A stretch of DNA of 64,000 nt. Origin: a candidate division WOR-3 bacterium (GTDB lineage: Bacteria; SDB-A). The stretch lies in NCBI GenBank assembly GCA_016934535.1, contig JAFGSQ010000010.1:16564-80563 (forward strand). Direction: 5' to 3'. The position numbers and the translations under genes were made by a program. The notes under the pieces were generated by a model. That model was not told the DNA's origin and made no database searches. It saw nothing but the letters and a program-made list of their open reading frames with translations. Positions 17,566 to 26,912 of the stretch are shown piece after piece (position 1 is the first letter of the stretch; each line of letters opens with the position of its first letter).

Positions 17566-19197
17566 ATGTCAAGAAAACAGCTGTTCTTGATAATTTTCGC
17601 CAGTTCATTTCTCAGCTCCGTTGTGGGAGCGTCGTTATGTCTTGTAGCCAAAAACACAAACTCTTCGGAGAGGACTTTGCGCGAAGAACTGGAGTTTTTC
17701 TCTCAGTCGCTCGATATAATCATGTCGAATTACGTCACCGACATTGAAACAGGCGAACTGATTGAATCTTCGGTCAAAGGAATGCTCGACAGACTCGATC
17801 CGTACAGCGTTTATTTCGACTCTGTTGAATTTGCCCGAATGCAGGAAAACACTTCGGGTAACTTTGGAGGTCTCGGGATAGAAATTGGAATCAGAGGCAG
17901 CGTTCTCACTGTCATAGCGCCCATGGACAATACGCCGGCGGAAAGGGCGGGGCTTATGGCCGGGGATCAAATCCTTGAAATAGATGATGAAAGCACTCAG
18001 GGAATAACCACCGAAGAAGCCGTCAACAAATTGAGAGGAGTACCCGGCACTCAGGTTAAAATCAGGATTCTACATCCTGGGCAGACCGAACCGCTCGACA
18101 TTGCCATAACGAGGGAAATCATACACCTAAAATCCGTACCTTACGCTGAAATAATTGACGGCACCGAAATCGGTTATATCCGTCTTTCAAACTTTTACAA
18201 TGACGCTGGAATGGAAGTATCTGACGCGGTCAGAACTCTCGCCGAAAGCGGAGCAAATAAATTCATCCTGGATCTGAGAGGCAATCCGGGCGGACTTCTG
18301 AGAGAAGCGATAGATATTTCAAACGTATTTCTTCCAAAAGGCTCGACTGTAGTATCGACAAACGGCAGAGTCGGCAGAAACAGATTTTTTTCAGAAAATG
18401 AACCGATTTCCCCCGCCAGCCCTCTGATAGTTCTCGTCAATTTCAGCAGTGCTTCCGCTTCTGAAATCGTCGGAGGCGCCATACAAGACCACGACAGAGG
18501 CCTCATAATGGGGTCGAGAACTTACGGAAAAGGCTCTGTCCAGAGTATCTTCCCTCTTTACAGCGGAACGAGAGGCGCCATTAAACTGACGACAAGCCGC
18601 TACTATACGCCTTCCGGTAGACTCATAGACGCAGGCCATTCGAGAACAAAAAGCCAGATTGAAAACGGCGTCTCTTTGGCAGATTCCGGACCTTACGTCA
18701 CTGTCGGCCCTTTGAAAAGAAACGTTTTCGGAGGTGGAGGCATTTATCCGGATTTCCTTTATTATTCTTCTTTGCTGACTGACGAAGAAATAGATCTTTC
18801 CACCAAAGGCATCTATTTCACATACGCTATGGAATACTCCCTAAAACACCCTTCAATTCCGTTGGATTTCGTTATCTCTGACGCTGACATGGAAAATTTC
18901 TACCGTCTCGCAGCCGATTCCGGCATCTACATAGGCGAGACTACGCCCGAAGAAGTAAGAAAAAACATAATATCCCAATTGAGAATTACAATTGCCACGA
19001 CAATGTTCGGTGCAGACGGCAGATACTACGAATCTTTGAAATCGGACGAAGCTGTGGAGATAGCGGTCAGGCTGTTGCGCGAGACTTCATCCATGAGGGA
19101 CATATTCGGCGTCGCTGAAAATCATCTCCACTGGCAGGTGATTGACGAAAGAGCTCTGGCCTACGAAGACAGCATCAGAGCAATAATTGATGAATGA
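17566..19197 (+). CDS. ctpA: S41 family C-terminal processing protease
   Basis: Periplasmic, membrane-anchored tail-specific protease. A signal anchor spans about residues 6-26; a PDZ domain (about 98-182) contains GLGIEIG and APAERAG-like DNTPAERAGL; the S41 core has YIRLSNF, DLRGNPGGLL, the catalytic S297 in SSASASEIVGGA and K322 in YGKGSVQ with Q326. The serine-lysine spacing of 25 matches CtpB/Prc. 543 residues. The ATG at 17566 follows GGGGGG; an earlier ATG at 17533 adds eleven residues without a ribosome site. The last bases overlap the PfkB kinase gene. Confidence 0.92.
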   Translation: MSRKQLFLIIFASSFLSSVVGASLCLVAKNTNSSERTLREELEFFSQSLDIIMSNYVTDIETGELIESSVKGMLDRLDPYSVYFDSVEFARMQENTSGNFGGLGIEIGIRGSVLTVIAPMDNTPAERAGLMAGDQILEIDDESTQGITTEEAVNKLRGVPGTQVKIRILHPGQTEPLDIAITREIIHLKSVPYAEIIDGTEIGYIRLSNFYNDAGMEVSDAVRTLAESGANKFILDLRGNPGGLLREAIDISNVFLPKGSTVVSTNGRVGRNRFFSENEPISPASPLIVLVNFSSASASEIVGGAIQDHDRGLIMGSRTYGKGSVQSIFPLYSGTRGAIKLTTSRYYTPSGRLIDAGHSRTKSQIENGVSLADSGPYVTVGPLKRNVFGGGGIYPDFLYYSSLLTDEEIDLSTKGIYFTYAMEYSLKHPSIPLDFVISDADMENFYRLAADSGIYIGETTPEEVRKNIISQLRITIATTMFGADGRYYESLKSDEAVEIAVRLLRETSSMRDIFGVAENHLHWQVIDERALAYEDSIRAIIDE

Positions 19198-20101
19198 AAT
19201 CCTGGCCGTAGGATCAGTCGCTCTTGACACAATAGAAAACGACAGAGGCAGGGTTGAAAACATACCAGGCGGATCGCTTTCTTATTTTGTCAGCGCCGCC
19301 GCTTTGTACAAAAAAGTCATTCCGGTCGGCGTCGTCGGTTTCGACTTTCCAGCCTTGACAGAAGCGTGGGGAGAAGGAAGGAAAATAGACACTTCGAATT
19401 TTATAATTGAAGACGGAAAGACTTTCCGTTGGGGCGGGAAATACGCCGAAGACCTGGACTTCAGGCAAACGCTCTTCACCGAGCTTGGCGTTTTCGGAGA
19501 CTTCAAACCAAAATTGTCAGGATCGGCGAAAAAGGCAAAATACGTTTTTCTCGGAAATATTTCACCGGAGTTACAGTTGTCCGTAATAGACCAGGCCGAC
19601 GATAGATCCTTCAAGGCTTTGGACACAATGAACTACTGGATTGACGGATTTTACGAAATCCTGATTGAAGCGGTTTCAAAAATCGACCTTTTATTCATAA
19701 ACGATCAGGAACTCTTTCATCTCGCGGGTAAAAATTCTGAAACAAGTTCCCTTCTCGAACTTTTCGGACTCGGATTGAAATACCTGGTTCTCAAGAAAGG
19801 GAAAAACGGCGCTTTCATTTTTTCAAGGAGCAAATACGGATATTCCGGAATATATAAAACGGCGATAGCCGTCGACACAACCGGCGCCGGAGATTCTTTC
19901 GCCGGCGGATTCATGGGGCACCTGGCTTCTTCGACGGACTCTACAGACATAAACACAGCCGCTGGCTGGAAGAATTTGAAGTCGTCTCTCGCCCACGGAG
20001 CCGCCGCCGCGTCTTTTGCAATTGAGGATTTCGGCTTGGCGAGTTTGATTGGAGCCGGAAAAAGAGATCTCGAAAAAAGGGCTCGAGAGATACAAGCATG
20101 A
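19190..20101 (+). CDS. PfkB-family carbohydrate/nucleoside kinase
   Basis: Ribokinase-fold kinase of about 303 residues. The N-terminus ILAVGSVALDTIEN and GGSLSYFVSAAALYKK fit the substrate-binding strand, and the C-terminal DTTGAGDSFAGGFMGHLA near 227 is the PfkB signature with the catalytic aspartate. In the middle, FINDQELFHLAG replaces the usual 'N..E...L.G'. The substrate (sugar, nucleoside or inositol) cannot be told from sequence; inositol is conceivable given the nearby ino1, but that is only context. It overlaps the upstream protease stop and the downstream membrane protein (ATGA). Confidence 0.85.
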   Translation: MNEILAVGSVALDTIENDRGRVENIPGGSLSYFVSAAALYKKVIPVGVVGFDFPALTEAWGEGRKIDTSNFIIEDGKTFRWGGKYAEDLDFRQTLFTELGVFGDFKPKLSGSAKKAKYVFLGNISPELQLSVIDQADDRSFKALDTMNYWIDGFYEILIEAVSKIDLLFINDQELFHLAGKNSETSSLLELFGLGLKYLVLKKGKNGAFIFSRSKYGYSGIYKTAIAVDTTGAGDSFAGGFMGHLASSTDSTDINTAAGWKNLKSSLAHGAAAASFAIEDFGLASLIGAGKRDLEKRAREIQA

Positions 20102-20511
20102 AATACCCCAGAGTGTTCTCGCTTGTCCTCAAGCTGGCTGGAATTGTTTTTCTTGTTTTTTTTCTGACGTCCGGCGTGTTCGACACGACTTTGGCTTTCA
20201 AAAACCGGATATTCAGAACAGGAGCTCTCGTCTTTTCAGTGATAGCCTGGCGTTATTTCGAGGAACTAAAGAAAATTGAAAATCATTTTTTTCCTCTCAT
20301 TTTTTTTTCGTTTCTGTTTCTTGGGATTTTCAACGCGTTTTTTCGTGTAGTGAAAATCACTCCTTTCTCGGCTTCGGTTTTTTTACTGCTTTTTGTCGCA
20401 ACGGCTCTGATAAAGGTTCTGTTGACCTTTAAAAACGTTAAATACACAAAGTCGGACCCGGTGGTTTATTCTGTACTCGGCTTTTTTTCTTTTATGTCGC
20501 TGGCGGGCTGA
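20098..20511 (+). CDS. Small four-helix membrane protein of unknown function
   Basis: A 137-residue hydrophobic protein with about four membrane helices (approximately residues 10-30, 38-55, 63-80 and 86-108) separated by short basic loops. No conserved motif is recognised. Its start overlaps the PfkB kinase stop as ATGA and rpe starts one base after its stop, so it belongs to the same transcript. Function unknown. Confidence 0.65.
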   Translation: MKYPRVFSLVLKLAGIVFLVFFLTSGVFDTTLAFKNRIFRTGALVFSVIAWRYFEELKKIENHFFPLIFFSFLFLGIFNAFFRVVKITPFSASVFLLLFVATALIKVLLTFKNVKYTKSDPVVYSVLGFFSFMSLAG

Positions 20512-20512
20512 A

Positions 20513-21145
20513 ATGACGAAAATAGGTGCTTCTCTCATATCTTCGGATCTTCTCAATCTCGGTGAAGTGATAAGAAATCTTGAAAAAGCCGGAGTCGATT
20601 TCATTCATTTCGATGTCATGGATGGACATTTCGTCCCAAACCTCACTTTCGGGCCGGAACTCGCCCGTGCTGTAAAAAAATTCACTGATCTCCCTCTGGA
20701 CGTCCATCTAATGACAGACAATCCCGAAAAAACAGTCAATTGGTTTTTAGACTGCAAGCCTGAATACATTTCGTGGCACGTAGAAATTGACGCCGATCAT
20801 GAGGCCATATCATCTTTGCTCAGAGAAAAATCAATAAAACCTGGCTTGGCCATAAACCCCTCTACAGATACAGAAAAACTCTTTCCTCATCTCAGATACA
20901 TTGATTTTGTCCTTCTGATGAGTGTAAATCCGGGTTTCGGCGGGCAAAAGTTCATGCCTGATGTGCCGGGAAAAGCGGCCGAAATATTAAAACGCAGCGC
21001 TATGGATTTATTCATAGACGGCGGCATCAACGCCGACACTGCTCCATATGCTGTCCGCGCCGGAATAAAAAATCTTGTTTCAGGTTCTTACTTAGTTAGA
21101 TCTGCCGATTATTCAAAAACTGTCAGAATACTGAAAGACAGCTGA
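20513..21145 (+). CDS. rpe: Ribulose-phosphate 3-epimerase
   Basis: TIM-barrel metalloenzyme of the pentose phosphate pathway interconverting ribulose 5-phosphate and xylulose 5-phosphate. Signatures: IGASLISSDLLNL at the N-terminus, HFDVMDGHFVPNLTFGP near 33, DVHLMTDNP near 64, MSVNPGFGGQKF near 140 and FIDGGIN near 170, covering the metal and phosphate-binding residues. 210 residues, normal. It is the last gene of the run starting at 12727. Confidence 0.95.
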   Translation: MTKIGASLISSDLLNLGEVIRNLEKAGVDFIHFDVMDGHFVPNLTFGPELARAVKKFTDLPLDVHLMTDNPEKTVNWFLDCKPEYISWHVEIDADHEAISSLLREKSIKPGLAINPSTDTEKLFPHLRYIDFVLLMSVNPGFGGQKFMPDVPGKAAEILKRSAMDLFIDGGINADTAPYAVRAGIKNLVSGSYLVRSADYSKTVRILKDS

Positions 21146-21291
21146 TTTTTTTTTGATGTATTCGCACTGTTTTTGTGCGGATTACTTCATATGGTATCTT
21201 CTGATTTTTTCTATTTCACGCATTATCAAGCCATAAAGTAACCGCCATAATGATGGCATAATAAATGCTTTATATTTTGTGGAGGTTTAAA

Positions 21292-22056
21292 ATGAATAAA
21301 CGAACAATGATTATCAGCACCGCCGTGTTTCTTGCTCTTTTCGGATGCTGCCGAAGACCTGATATGGTAAGAAACGCCGTAACTGTCACAGGAGACAGAG
21401 TGGTAAAAATTTTCTGGGATAAAAATGACGAATCAAACATTGACTTCTACAGAGTATACAGATGTTACACTGCATCAGGTTATTATGAACTAATAGCTGA
21501 AACTCATTTTGAATATTTTTACGATTATGCCGTAACAAACGGAATAACTTATTATTATGCTCTGTCAGCCGTAAACGGATGCGGAGATGAAGGCACTTTG
21601 ACGGATTATCTGATATACGACACACCTCGCCCCCAGGGTTATTTCGCCGGCATCTGCGATATTACGGTGAATCCGGAGCTTGCGGGATGGGACTTTTCAT
21701 CATATTCGCACTGTGATGCGCAGTCGCCTCTTTGTGACATATATTATGAAGTTTATAACGGAACCGGCTACATTGTCTGCGCGGACCTCAGCACTGATAT
21801 TCAGGACATGGGCTGGGCTTATTCTTTCGACGATGTTTCTTACGCTCCGACAAGCGGATGGTCGACAACCGGCGATGCAATAGCCGTTCCGAATCACATA
21901 TACGTAGTGTGGACGAGAACGAACAACTACGCGAAAATATACGTGCGTTCTGTTTCACCCCTGGAAATAGTCTTCGATTGGGCATATCAGCTCGAACCAG
22001 GCAACAGGGAATTGAGTGTCGGAATCAGGCAAAATAAATCCATCGAGACAAGATGA
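21292..22056 (+). CDS. Lipoprotein with a fibronectin type III-like domain
   Basis: Exported lipoprotein of 254 residues. The signal peptide ends in ALFGC, placing the lipidated cysteine near residue 19. Residues about 32-115 look like a fibronectin III domain (KIFWDKNDESNIDFYRVYR...ITYYYALSAVNGCGDEG). The rest is an uncharacterised beta-rich region with aromatic and cysteine residues. GGAGG precedes the ATG at 21292; the in-frame ATG at 21265 has no ribosome site. The 146-base gap before it has short inverted repeats but no clear promoter. It is followed at once by another secreted protein. Confidence 0.75.
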   Translation: MNKRTMIISTAVFLALFGCCRRPDMVRNAVTVTGDRVVKIFWDKNDESNIDFYRVYRCYTASGYYELIAETHFEYFYDYAVTNGITYYYALSAVNGCGDEGTLTDYLIYDTPRPQGYFAGICDITVNPELAGWDFSSYSHCDAQSPLCDIYYEVYNGTGYIVCADLSTDIQDMGWAYSFDDVSYAPTSGWSTTGDAIAVPNHIYVVWTRTNNYAKIYVRSVSPLEIVFDWAYQLEPGNRELSVGIRQNKSIETR

Positions 22057-22382
22057 AAAAATTTTTCTTTCTTTTTTCGCTGTTCGTGTCTTTCCTTCCT
22101 CCTCGCCCGTCCCCTTGTGCTGTCCGGGGGACGGGCACTTATGGGAACGGACCTTCGCCGGTCTCGCTTCCGACCCAAATGAACAATCCCGGACCTTTTA
22201 AAAGCGGTAAAAACCCGACGCCAGACTTGCCGCCTTCTGTGATGCTTTCTCTGTTTTCCAGATTTGATTTCTTCTGGGATGAAAACAACGACGGCAGTTC
22301 TTACAGGCCTGTGTTGAGGATTGAACCTGAACGTTTTTTCCTTAAGTATTCAAAAAACAAATCTCTGAACACCGGCTTCTGA
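22053..22382 (+). CDS. Small secreted proline-rich protein, unknown
   Basis: A 109-residue protein with a strong signal peptide (MKKFFFLFSLFVSFLPPRP) and a low-complexity mature part rich in Pro, Gly, Ser and Asn, ending in a short charged segment. Its ATG overlaps the preceding lipoprotein stop (ATGA), which is the best argument that it is translated. No domain is recognised; function unknown. Confidence 0.5.
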   Translation: MKKFFFLFSLFVSFLPPRPSPCAVRGTGTYGNGPSPVSLPTQMNNPGPFKSGKNPTPDLPPSVMLSLFSRFDFFWDENNDGSSYRPVLRIEPERFFLKYSKNKSLNTGF

Positions 22383-22441
22383 ATTTACTTTCGGCCAATC
22401 TCCCTCTTGTAAGATGAGCGCGTATTTGCGATAATGTACCC

Positions 22442-23527
22442 GTGTCAAAATACAAAGATGTCATATTCATGAAAAAAGCACTCAAACTTGCCCGGGGAAG
22501 AGAGAGAAAAACCATGCCCAATCCTTCCGTGGCTTGCATAGTTGTCAAAAAAGACAAGATTGTTGCAAAGTCCGTTCACAAAGGATCCGGTCACCCTCAC
22601 GCCGAAAGAAGAGCTCTTGAAAAAGCTGGCAGAGACGCAGCAGGATCGACTTTATACGTCAACCTTGAACCATGCTGTCATTGGGGAAGAACTCCTCCCT
22701 GCACAGAAAAAATTATTGAATCGAAAGTGAAAAGGGTCGTCTACGCAATTCGCGACCCCAACATTCTTGTGTGCGGCAAAGGCAGATCTGAACTTGAAAA
22801 AGCGGGTATCGAGGTGTCCTCTGGTGTTTGCGCGGAAGAGGGTTTTGAAATAAATGAACATTTTTTTGTCAGTTGCCTTTTTGAAAGACCTTTTGTTTCC
22901 TTGAAATTCGCGACTTCAGCCGACGGATTTGTAAGAGATAAAAACGGCTCTTCAAAGTGGATAACAGGCGATAAAGCGAGATTTTACGGAAGAAAACTCC
23001 GTGCGCTTCACGTTGCCGTAACAGCCGGGACAAACACGGTTCTGGCAGACAATCCTTTCCTTACAGCGAGGCTTCCGATGCAAATTGACCCCCTCAGAGT
23101 GATTATAGACAAAGAAGGAAAAATTCCCGAAAACAGCAACGTTTTCCTGGACGAAAATTATATAGTATTTACTACAAATGAAAATTATCCACTTAAAGCT
23201 GAACACATAGAGAAGGACCGGTTCAGTATTTCCGCCGTCCTCGAAATTCTCTACAAAAAATACAACGTGAAGTCATTACTTGTCGAAGGAGGTCCGGCTT
23301 TCACCGCATCTTTTGTCAAAAACTCCCTATACGACTGCGTCTATCACTTCGTCGCCCCCATTTTCCTCGGCGAAGGACTCGGTATGATGCCCCTCGGTTT
23401 TTCACTAGAAGAGCATCCCCGCCTGTTGCGAAAAAACGCACTGTACTTCGGGGAAGACCTTCTGGTCGTCTATAAAAACCCGCTCAACAAAATCAAAATC
23501 GGGGAAGACGGTTGTTTACAGGTCTGA
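22442..23527 (+). CDS. ribD: Bifunctional riboflavin deaminase/reductase RibD
   Basis: Second and third steps of riboflavin synthesis: deamination of the pyrimidine ring and side-chain reduction with NADPH. The deaminase domain (1-145) has zinc ligands in GHPHAERRALEKAG and LEPCCHWGRTPPC; the reductase domain (about 146-361) has SLKFATSADGF, the AVTAGTNTVLADNPFLTAR substrate loop and LVEGGPAFTASF. 361 residues. The GTG start has no Shine-Dalgarno and lies four bases after a possible -10 (TAATGT, 22432-22437), so the message may be leaderless. No FMN riboswitch is present in the short upstream gap. First gene of the rib operon. Confidence 0.95.
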   Translation: MSKYKDVIFMKKALKLARGRERKTMPNPSVACIVVKKDKIVAKSVHKGSGHPHAERRALEKAGRDAAGSTLYVNLEPCCHWGRTPPCTEKIIESKVKRVVYAIRDPNILVCGKGRSELEKAGIEVSSGVCAEEGFEINEHFFVSCLFERPFVSLKFATSADGFVRDKNGSSKWITGDKARFYGRKLRALHVAVTAGTNTVLADNPFLTARLPMQIDPLRVIIDKEGKIPENSNVFLDENYIVFTTNENYPLKAEHIEKDRFSISAVLEILYKKYNVKSLLVEGGPAFTASFVKNSLYDCVYHFVAPIFLGEGLGMMPLGFSLEEHPRLLRKNALYFGEDLLVVYKNPLNKIKIGEDGCLQV

Positions 23528-24090
23528 TTGAAGAAACGGGAATTTTAAAAAAAATTGACAGGCGCGGACAATTCTGGGAAATCACGGTTTCATGCTGTAA
23601 AATACTCGAGGATCTTAAAACTGGAGATTCGGTTTGCACCGACGGAATGTGTCTGACTGCTATTGAAACCGGCAAAAATTTTTTCAAGGCTCAAATGTCG
23701 CGTTCAACTGTGAATTCAACCAAATCTAAACACTACCGATCCGGTGACACAGTCAATCTCGAAAGAGCGATGAAAGCAGACGGCAGGATAGGAGGACACT
23801 TCGTCCAGGGCCATGTAGAAACTACAGGAAAAGTATTGAGATTTCTGCGATCGAAAGGAAATTCCAAATTGGAAATCCTGGTTCCGAGCGAATTTTCTGA
23901 AGGAGTCTCTTTAAAAGGATACATAGCTGTAGACGGCATAAGCCTCACCATAAACGCTAAAAAAGGCTGTGCGATTGAAATGACAGTAATCGAAGAAACG
24001 TACAAAAAGACAAATCTCAGATTCGTGCGTCAGGGACTACAGGTGAACATAGAAAGGGATTTCATGTCACCGATAATACGGAGGGCATAA
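23512..24090 (+). CDS. ribE: Riboflavin synthase alpha chain
   Basis: Dismutates two 6,7-dimethyl-8-ribityllumazines to riboflavin. Two lumazine-binding repeats, the first from MFTGLIEETGIL and the second from GGHFVQGHVETTG, with DSVCTDGMCLTA and VDGISLTI marking the matching strands. 192 residues. TTG start preceded by GGGGAAG; it overlaps ribD by 16 bases and ends directly before ribBA. Confidence 0.94.
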   Translation: MFTGLIEETGILKKIDRRGQFWEITVSCCKILEDLKTGDSVCTDGMCLTAIETGKNFFKAQMSRSTVNSTKSKHYRSGDTVNLERAMKADGRIGGHFVQGHVETTGKVLRFLRSKGNSKLEILVPSEFSEGVSLKGYIAVDGISLTINAKKGCAIEMTVIEETYKKTNLRFVRQGLQVNIERDFMSPIIRRA

Positions 24091-25290
24091 ATGATATCAG
24101 AAATTGAAGAAGCTCTGGAAGACATAAAATCCGGCAAGATAGTCATCGTCGTCGACGATGAAGACAGAGAAAATGAAGGCGACATGATAATAGCCGCCGA
24201 AAAAGCCACTTGCGACGACATAAATTTCATCACTAAATACGCGCGGGGATTGCTTTGCGTATCAATGCCGGAAGAAAAAATGGATAAGCTGGGGATTCCG
24301 ATGATGACTCAGAAAAACACCGCTCCCTATCAAACCGCATTCGGCGTATCCATAGACGCGTCTGAAGGTATAACGACAGGCATCAGCACTCACGACAGAG
24401 CGAGAACTGTCAACCTTCTCGCATCCGAAAAATCAGTACCGTCTGATTTCGTAATGCCCGGACATATATTCCCTCTCAAAGCAAAAAGCGGGGGGGTTCT
24501 GCGCAGAGCCGGCCATACCGAAGCTGTCGTAGACCTGATGAAGATTTCCGGCCTGAATCCCGTCGGAGTGCTGTGCGAGATACTCGCTGAAGACGGTACG
24601 ATGGCGAGAATGCCTCAGTTGGAGCTCATTTCCCGGGAACTGGACCTTAAAATAATCACTATTAAGGACCTCATCTCATACAGAACAAAAAAAGAGAAAC
24701 TCGTCCGCCGCGCAGCCGTATCTTCACTTCCAACCAAATGGGGTGAATTCAGGTTATATCTTTACGAGACAGACATCAACGCCGACGTCCACGCCGCGCT
24801 CGTCAAAGGCGACATTAACTCCAAAGACAGCATTCTCGTTCGGGTTCATTCCGAATGTTTCACAGGCGACCTCTTCGGATCCATGAAATGCGACTGCGGG
24901 GAACAGCTTCATACAGCCCTCAAAATGATAAGCGATGAAGGGACGGGCGTCCTCCTATATATGCGCCAGGAGGGAAGAGGGATTGGTCTCGTGAATAAGA
25001 TACGGGCTTATTCCCTTCAGGAAAAAGGATACGACACCGTTGACGCGAACCTGTGTCTTGGTTTCAAGCCTGACGAAAGAGACTACGGTCTGGGCGCTCA
25101 AATTCTGTCGGATCTCGGCTTGTCGAAAATCAGAGTCATGACAAACAATCCCAAAAAATTGATCGGGTTATCAAGCTTCGGGCTGACAATCGCCGAAAGA
25201 GTACCTCTGGAGACGCATCCGCACGATAAGAACATCGAATATTTAAAAACAAAAAAAGAGAAACTCGGTCACATGTTAAAGGAGGTTTAA
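24091..25290 (+). CDS. ribBA: Bifunctional DHBP synthase / GTP cyclohydrolase II RibBA
   Basis: Supplies both riboflavin precursors. The N-terminal RibB half (1-205) makes 3,4-dihydroxy-2-butanone 4-phosphate and keeps [20 protein letters not shown] and [11 protein letters not shown]. The C-terminal RibA half (about 206-399) opens GTP and keeps the zinc ligands in [17 protein letters not shown], plus RQEGRGIGL and [16 protein letters not shown]. Both halves look active. GGAGGG lies before the ATG. It sits between ribE and ribH with no gaps. Confidence 0.95.
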   Translation: MISEIEEALEDIKSGKIVIVVDDEDRENEGDMIIAAEKATCDDINFITKYARGLLCVSMPEEKMDKLGIPMMTQKNTAPYQTAFGVSIDASEGITTGISTHDRARTVNLLASEKSVPSDFVMPGHIFPLKAKSGGVLRRAGHTEAVVDLMKISGLNPVGVLCEILAEDGTMARMPQLELISRELDLKIITIKDLISYRTKKEKLVRRAAVSSLPTKWGEFRLYLYETDINADVHAALVKGDINSKDSILVRVHSECFTGDLFGSMKCDCGEQLHTALKMISDEGTGVLLYMRQEGRGIGLVNKIRAYSLQEKGYDTVDANLCLGFKPDERDYGLGAQILSDLGLSKIRVMTNNPKKLIGLSSFGLTIAERVPLETHPHDKNIEYLKTKKEKLGHMLKEV

Positions 25291-25758
25291 ATGCCTGTTG
25301 TAAAAGAAGGCAAATATTCAGGAAAAGGAAAAAAAATTGCTCTCATAGCATCGCGCTTCAATTCGACGATTACTGCGCGACTAATAGACGGCGCTTTGGA
25401 CGCGTTGCGCAGACATGAAGTGCTGGATCAGGATATTTTCGTCGTGTGGGTTCCCGGCGCTTTCGAAATTCCTCCCGTCGCAAAATTATCCGCCGAATCG
25501 GGAAAATATGACGCGGTTATCTGCCTGGGTTCTGTCATCAGGGGAGACACGCCTCATTTCGATTACGTCGCCGCTGAAGTTTCAAAGGGAATCGCGTCCG
25601 TAGGCATTTCTTCAAGGACACCTGTTATATACGGCATTATCACCGCAGACTCTCAGGAACAGGCTCTCGACAGGTCGGGAATCAAGTCCGGGAACAAAGG
25701 TTTTGACGGGGCGATGACGGCTCTTGAGATGGCGAATTTGTATTCCGAACTGGAATGA
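25291..25758 (+). CDS. ribH: 6,7-dimethyl-8-ribityllumazine synthase
   Basis: Condenses the RibD product with 3,4-dihydroxy-2-butanone 4-phosphate, forming icosahedral or pentameric shells. Signatures: IALIASRFNSTI, VPGAFEIPPVAKL, CLGSVIRGDTPHFDYV with the catalytic histidine, GIITADSQEQALDRS and NKGFDGAMTALEM. 155 residues. GGAGG lies seven bases before the ATG. It completes the riboflavin set. Confidence 0.95.
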   Translation: MPVVKEGKYSGKGKKIALIASRFNSTITARLIDGALDALRRHEVLDQDIFVVWVPGAFEIPPVAKLSAESGKYDAVICLGSVIRGDTPHFDYVAAEVSKGIASVGISSRTPVIYGIITADSQEQALDRSGIKSGNKGFDGAMTALEMANLYSELE

Positions 25759-25761
25759 TTA

Positions 25762-26163
25762 TTGCAAAGCCTACACAATCTTAGAAAACTCATAATAAAA
25801 AAACTTTACCGGGAAGAATTTTGTGAAGAAGACGGAAATATTTTTTTTGAATTCTACGGCAAAGATCTGGCTCGCGAAGACACGGACTGGATTGATGGAA
25901 AGATCGACACCATCAGCAAAAACCTTCAGGAAATCGACGAACTTATAAAAAAGAGTTTAATGAACTGGGACATCGAAAGGGTCGGAATTGTAGAAAGGCA
26001 GATACTTCGACTCTCCATAGCCGAAATCCTTTTTTATCCGGAGGTTCCGATTCCTGTCGCTATGGACGAAGCAATCAGACTTGGAAAAGAATTCTGCGGC
26101 TTGAAAGCGTCCTCTTTCATAAACGGAATTCTCGAAGCCGTTGCGAGGAAACCATCAAAATAG
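25762..26163 (+). CDS. nusB: Transcription antitermination factor NusB
   Basis: RNA-binding subunit of the rRNA antitermination complex with NusE. All-alpha NusB fold, with the hallmark WDIERVGIVERQILRLSIAEIL near 73 and VAMDEAIRLGKEFC...SFINGILEAVAR at the C-terminus. 133 residues, normal. It starts at TTG three bases after the ribH stop; ribH-nusB adjacency is common in bacteria. It overlaps the start of the next gene. Confidence 0.92.
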   Translation: MQSLHNLRKLIIKKLYREEFCEEDGNIFFEFYGKDLAREDTDWIDGKIDTISKNLQEIDELIKKSLMNWDIERVGIVERQILRLSIAEILFYPEVPIPVAMDEAIRLGKEFCGLKASSFINGILEAVARKPSK

Positions 26164-26912
26164 CAGTCTTTTCGGATATTCACGGTAATTTACACGCCTT
26201 CGAAGAACTGAAAAAGAAAATGTCCGCTCTTTCTCCCGATCTGACTGTTTTCATAGGTGATGCACTGGATTACTGTGCTTTTCCCAATGAATGCGTCAAA
26301 GGAGTTGAAGATATCTCCGACGTAAAGCTTCTCGGAAATCACGAAGCGTGCGTTCTTGAAAAAATAACGGATGAAAATTTCAATCCGGTCGCCAGGGAAT
26401 CCCTCAAATGGACCAGAGGTGTTCTATCGAAACCAAACATGAAAATCATTTCTTCCTGGGACTTGACATACTCCGGTGTTTTTGGTTTTTGGAACACGTT
26501 TTTCGCCCACTGCACTTATTCTTCTCCGGATTCGTGGAATTACCTCTTCGGACTCAAAGAAGCAAAAACAGAGATGAAAAAAATCGGGAGCGACGGAGTC
26601 GATCTTGTTTTCATAGGCCATACCCATTTCCCGGCGGTATACATTACAGACAAAGACGAAAACACAAATTCGACAGATCTGAACCTTCACCCGGAAATTG
26701 ACCTCGAGCGCGGCATGAGATACATTTTTAACGTGGGAAGCTCCGGTCAACCGCGTGACGGAAATTACATGCCTTCTTATGTGGTTTTTGATACGCTCAA
26801 AAACCTGGTTGTTTACAAACGTTTTGACTATGATGTCGAGTCTGCTTACAAGGAAATACTCAAGAGCGGACTGCCAAAAAATCTGGCTTCGAGAATTATT
26901 TTAGGAACATGA
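26154..26912 (+). CDS. Calcineurin-like metallophosphoesterase, apparent AUC start
   Basis: Dimetal phosphoesterase of the YfcE/diadenosine tetraphosphatase-like group. Ligand motifs: FSDIHGN near residue 6, IGDALDY (GD), LGNHEA (GNH), FAHCTY and GHTHFPAVY, in the canonical order. About 252 residues. The coding frame extends upstream past the first ATG (26220), and the essential FSDIHGN lies in that extension. The family N-terminus would be MKIAVFSDIHGN, and the codon at that M is ATC (26154), five bases after GAGG. No ATG, GTG or TTG occurs in frame nearby, so this is either an AUC start or a base error. It overlaps nusB by ten bases. Confidence 0.85.
   Translation: MKIAVFSDIHGNLHAFEELKKKMSALSPDLTVFIGDALDYCAFPNECVKGVEDISDVKLLGNHEACVLEKITDENFNPVARESLKWTRGVLSKPNMKIISSWDLTYSGVFGFWNTFFAHCTYSSPDSWNYLFGLKEAKTEMKKIGSDGVDLVFIGHTHFPAVYITDKDENTNSTDLNLHPEIDLERGMRYIFNVGSSGQPRDGNYMPSYVVFDTLKNLVVYKRFDYDVESAYKEILKSGLPKNLASRIILGT

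Noticed and set aside
21158..21176. Hairpin CGCAC...GTGCG after rpe as a terminator
   Set aside because: No T-run follows it on the plus strand; the T8 run lies before the hairpin.
22383..22441. FMN riboswitch in front of the riboflavin operon
   Set aside because: The gap is only 59 bases and lacks the conserved RFN motifs.
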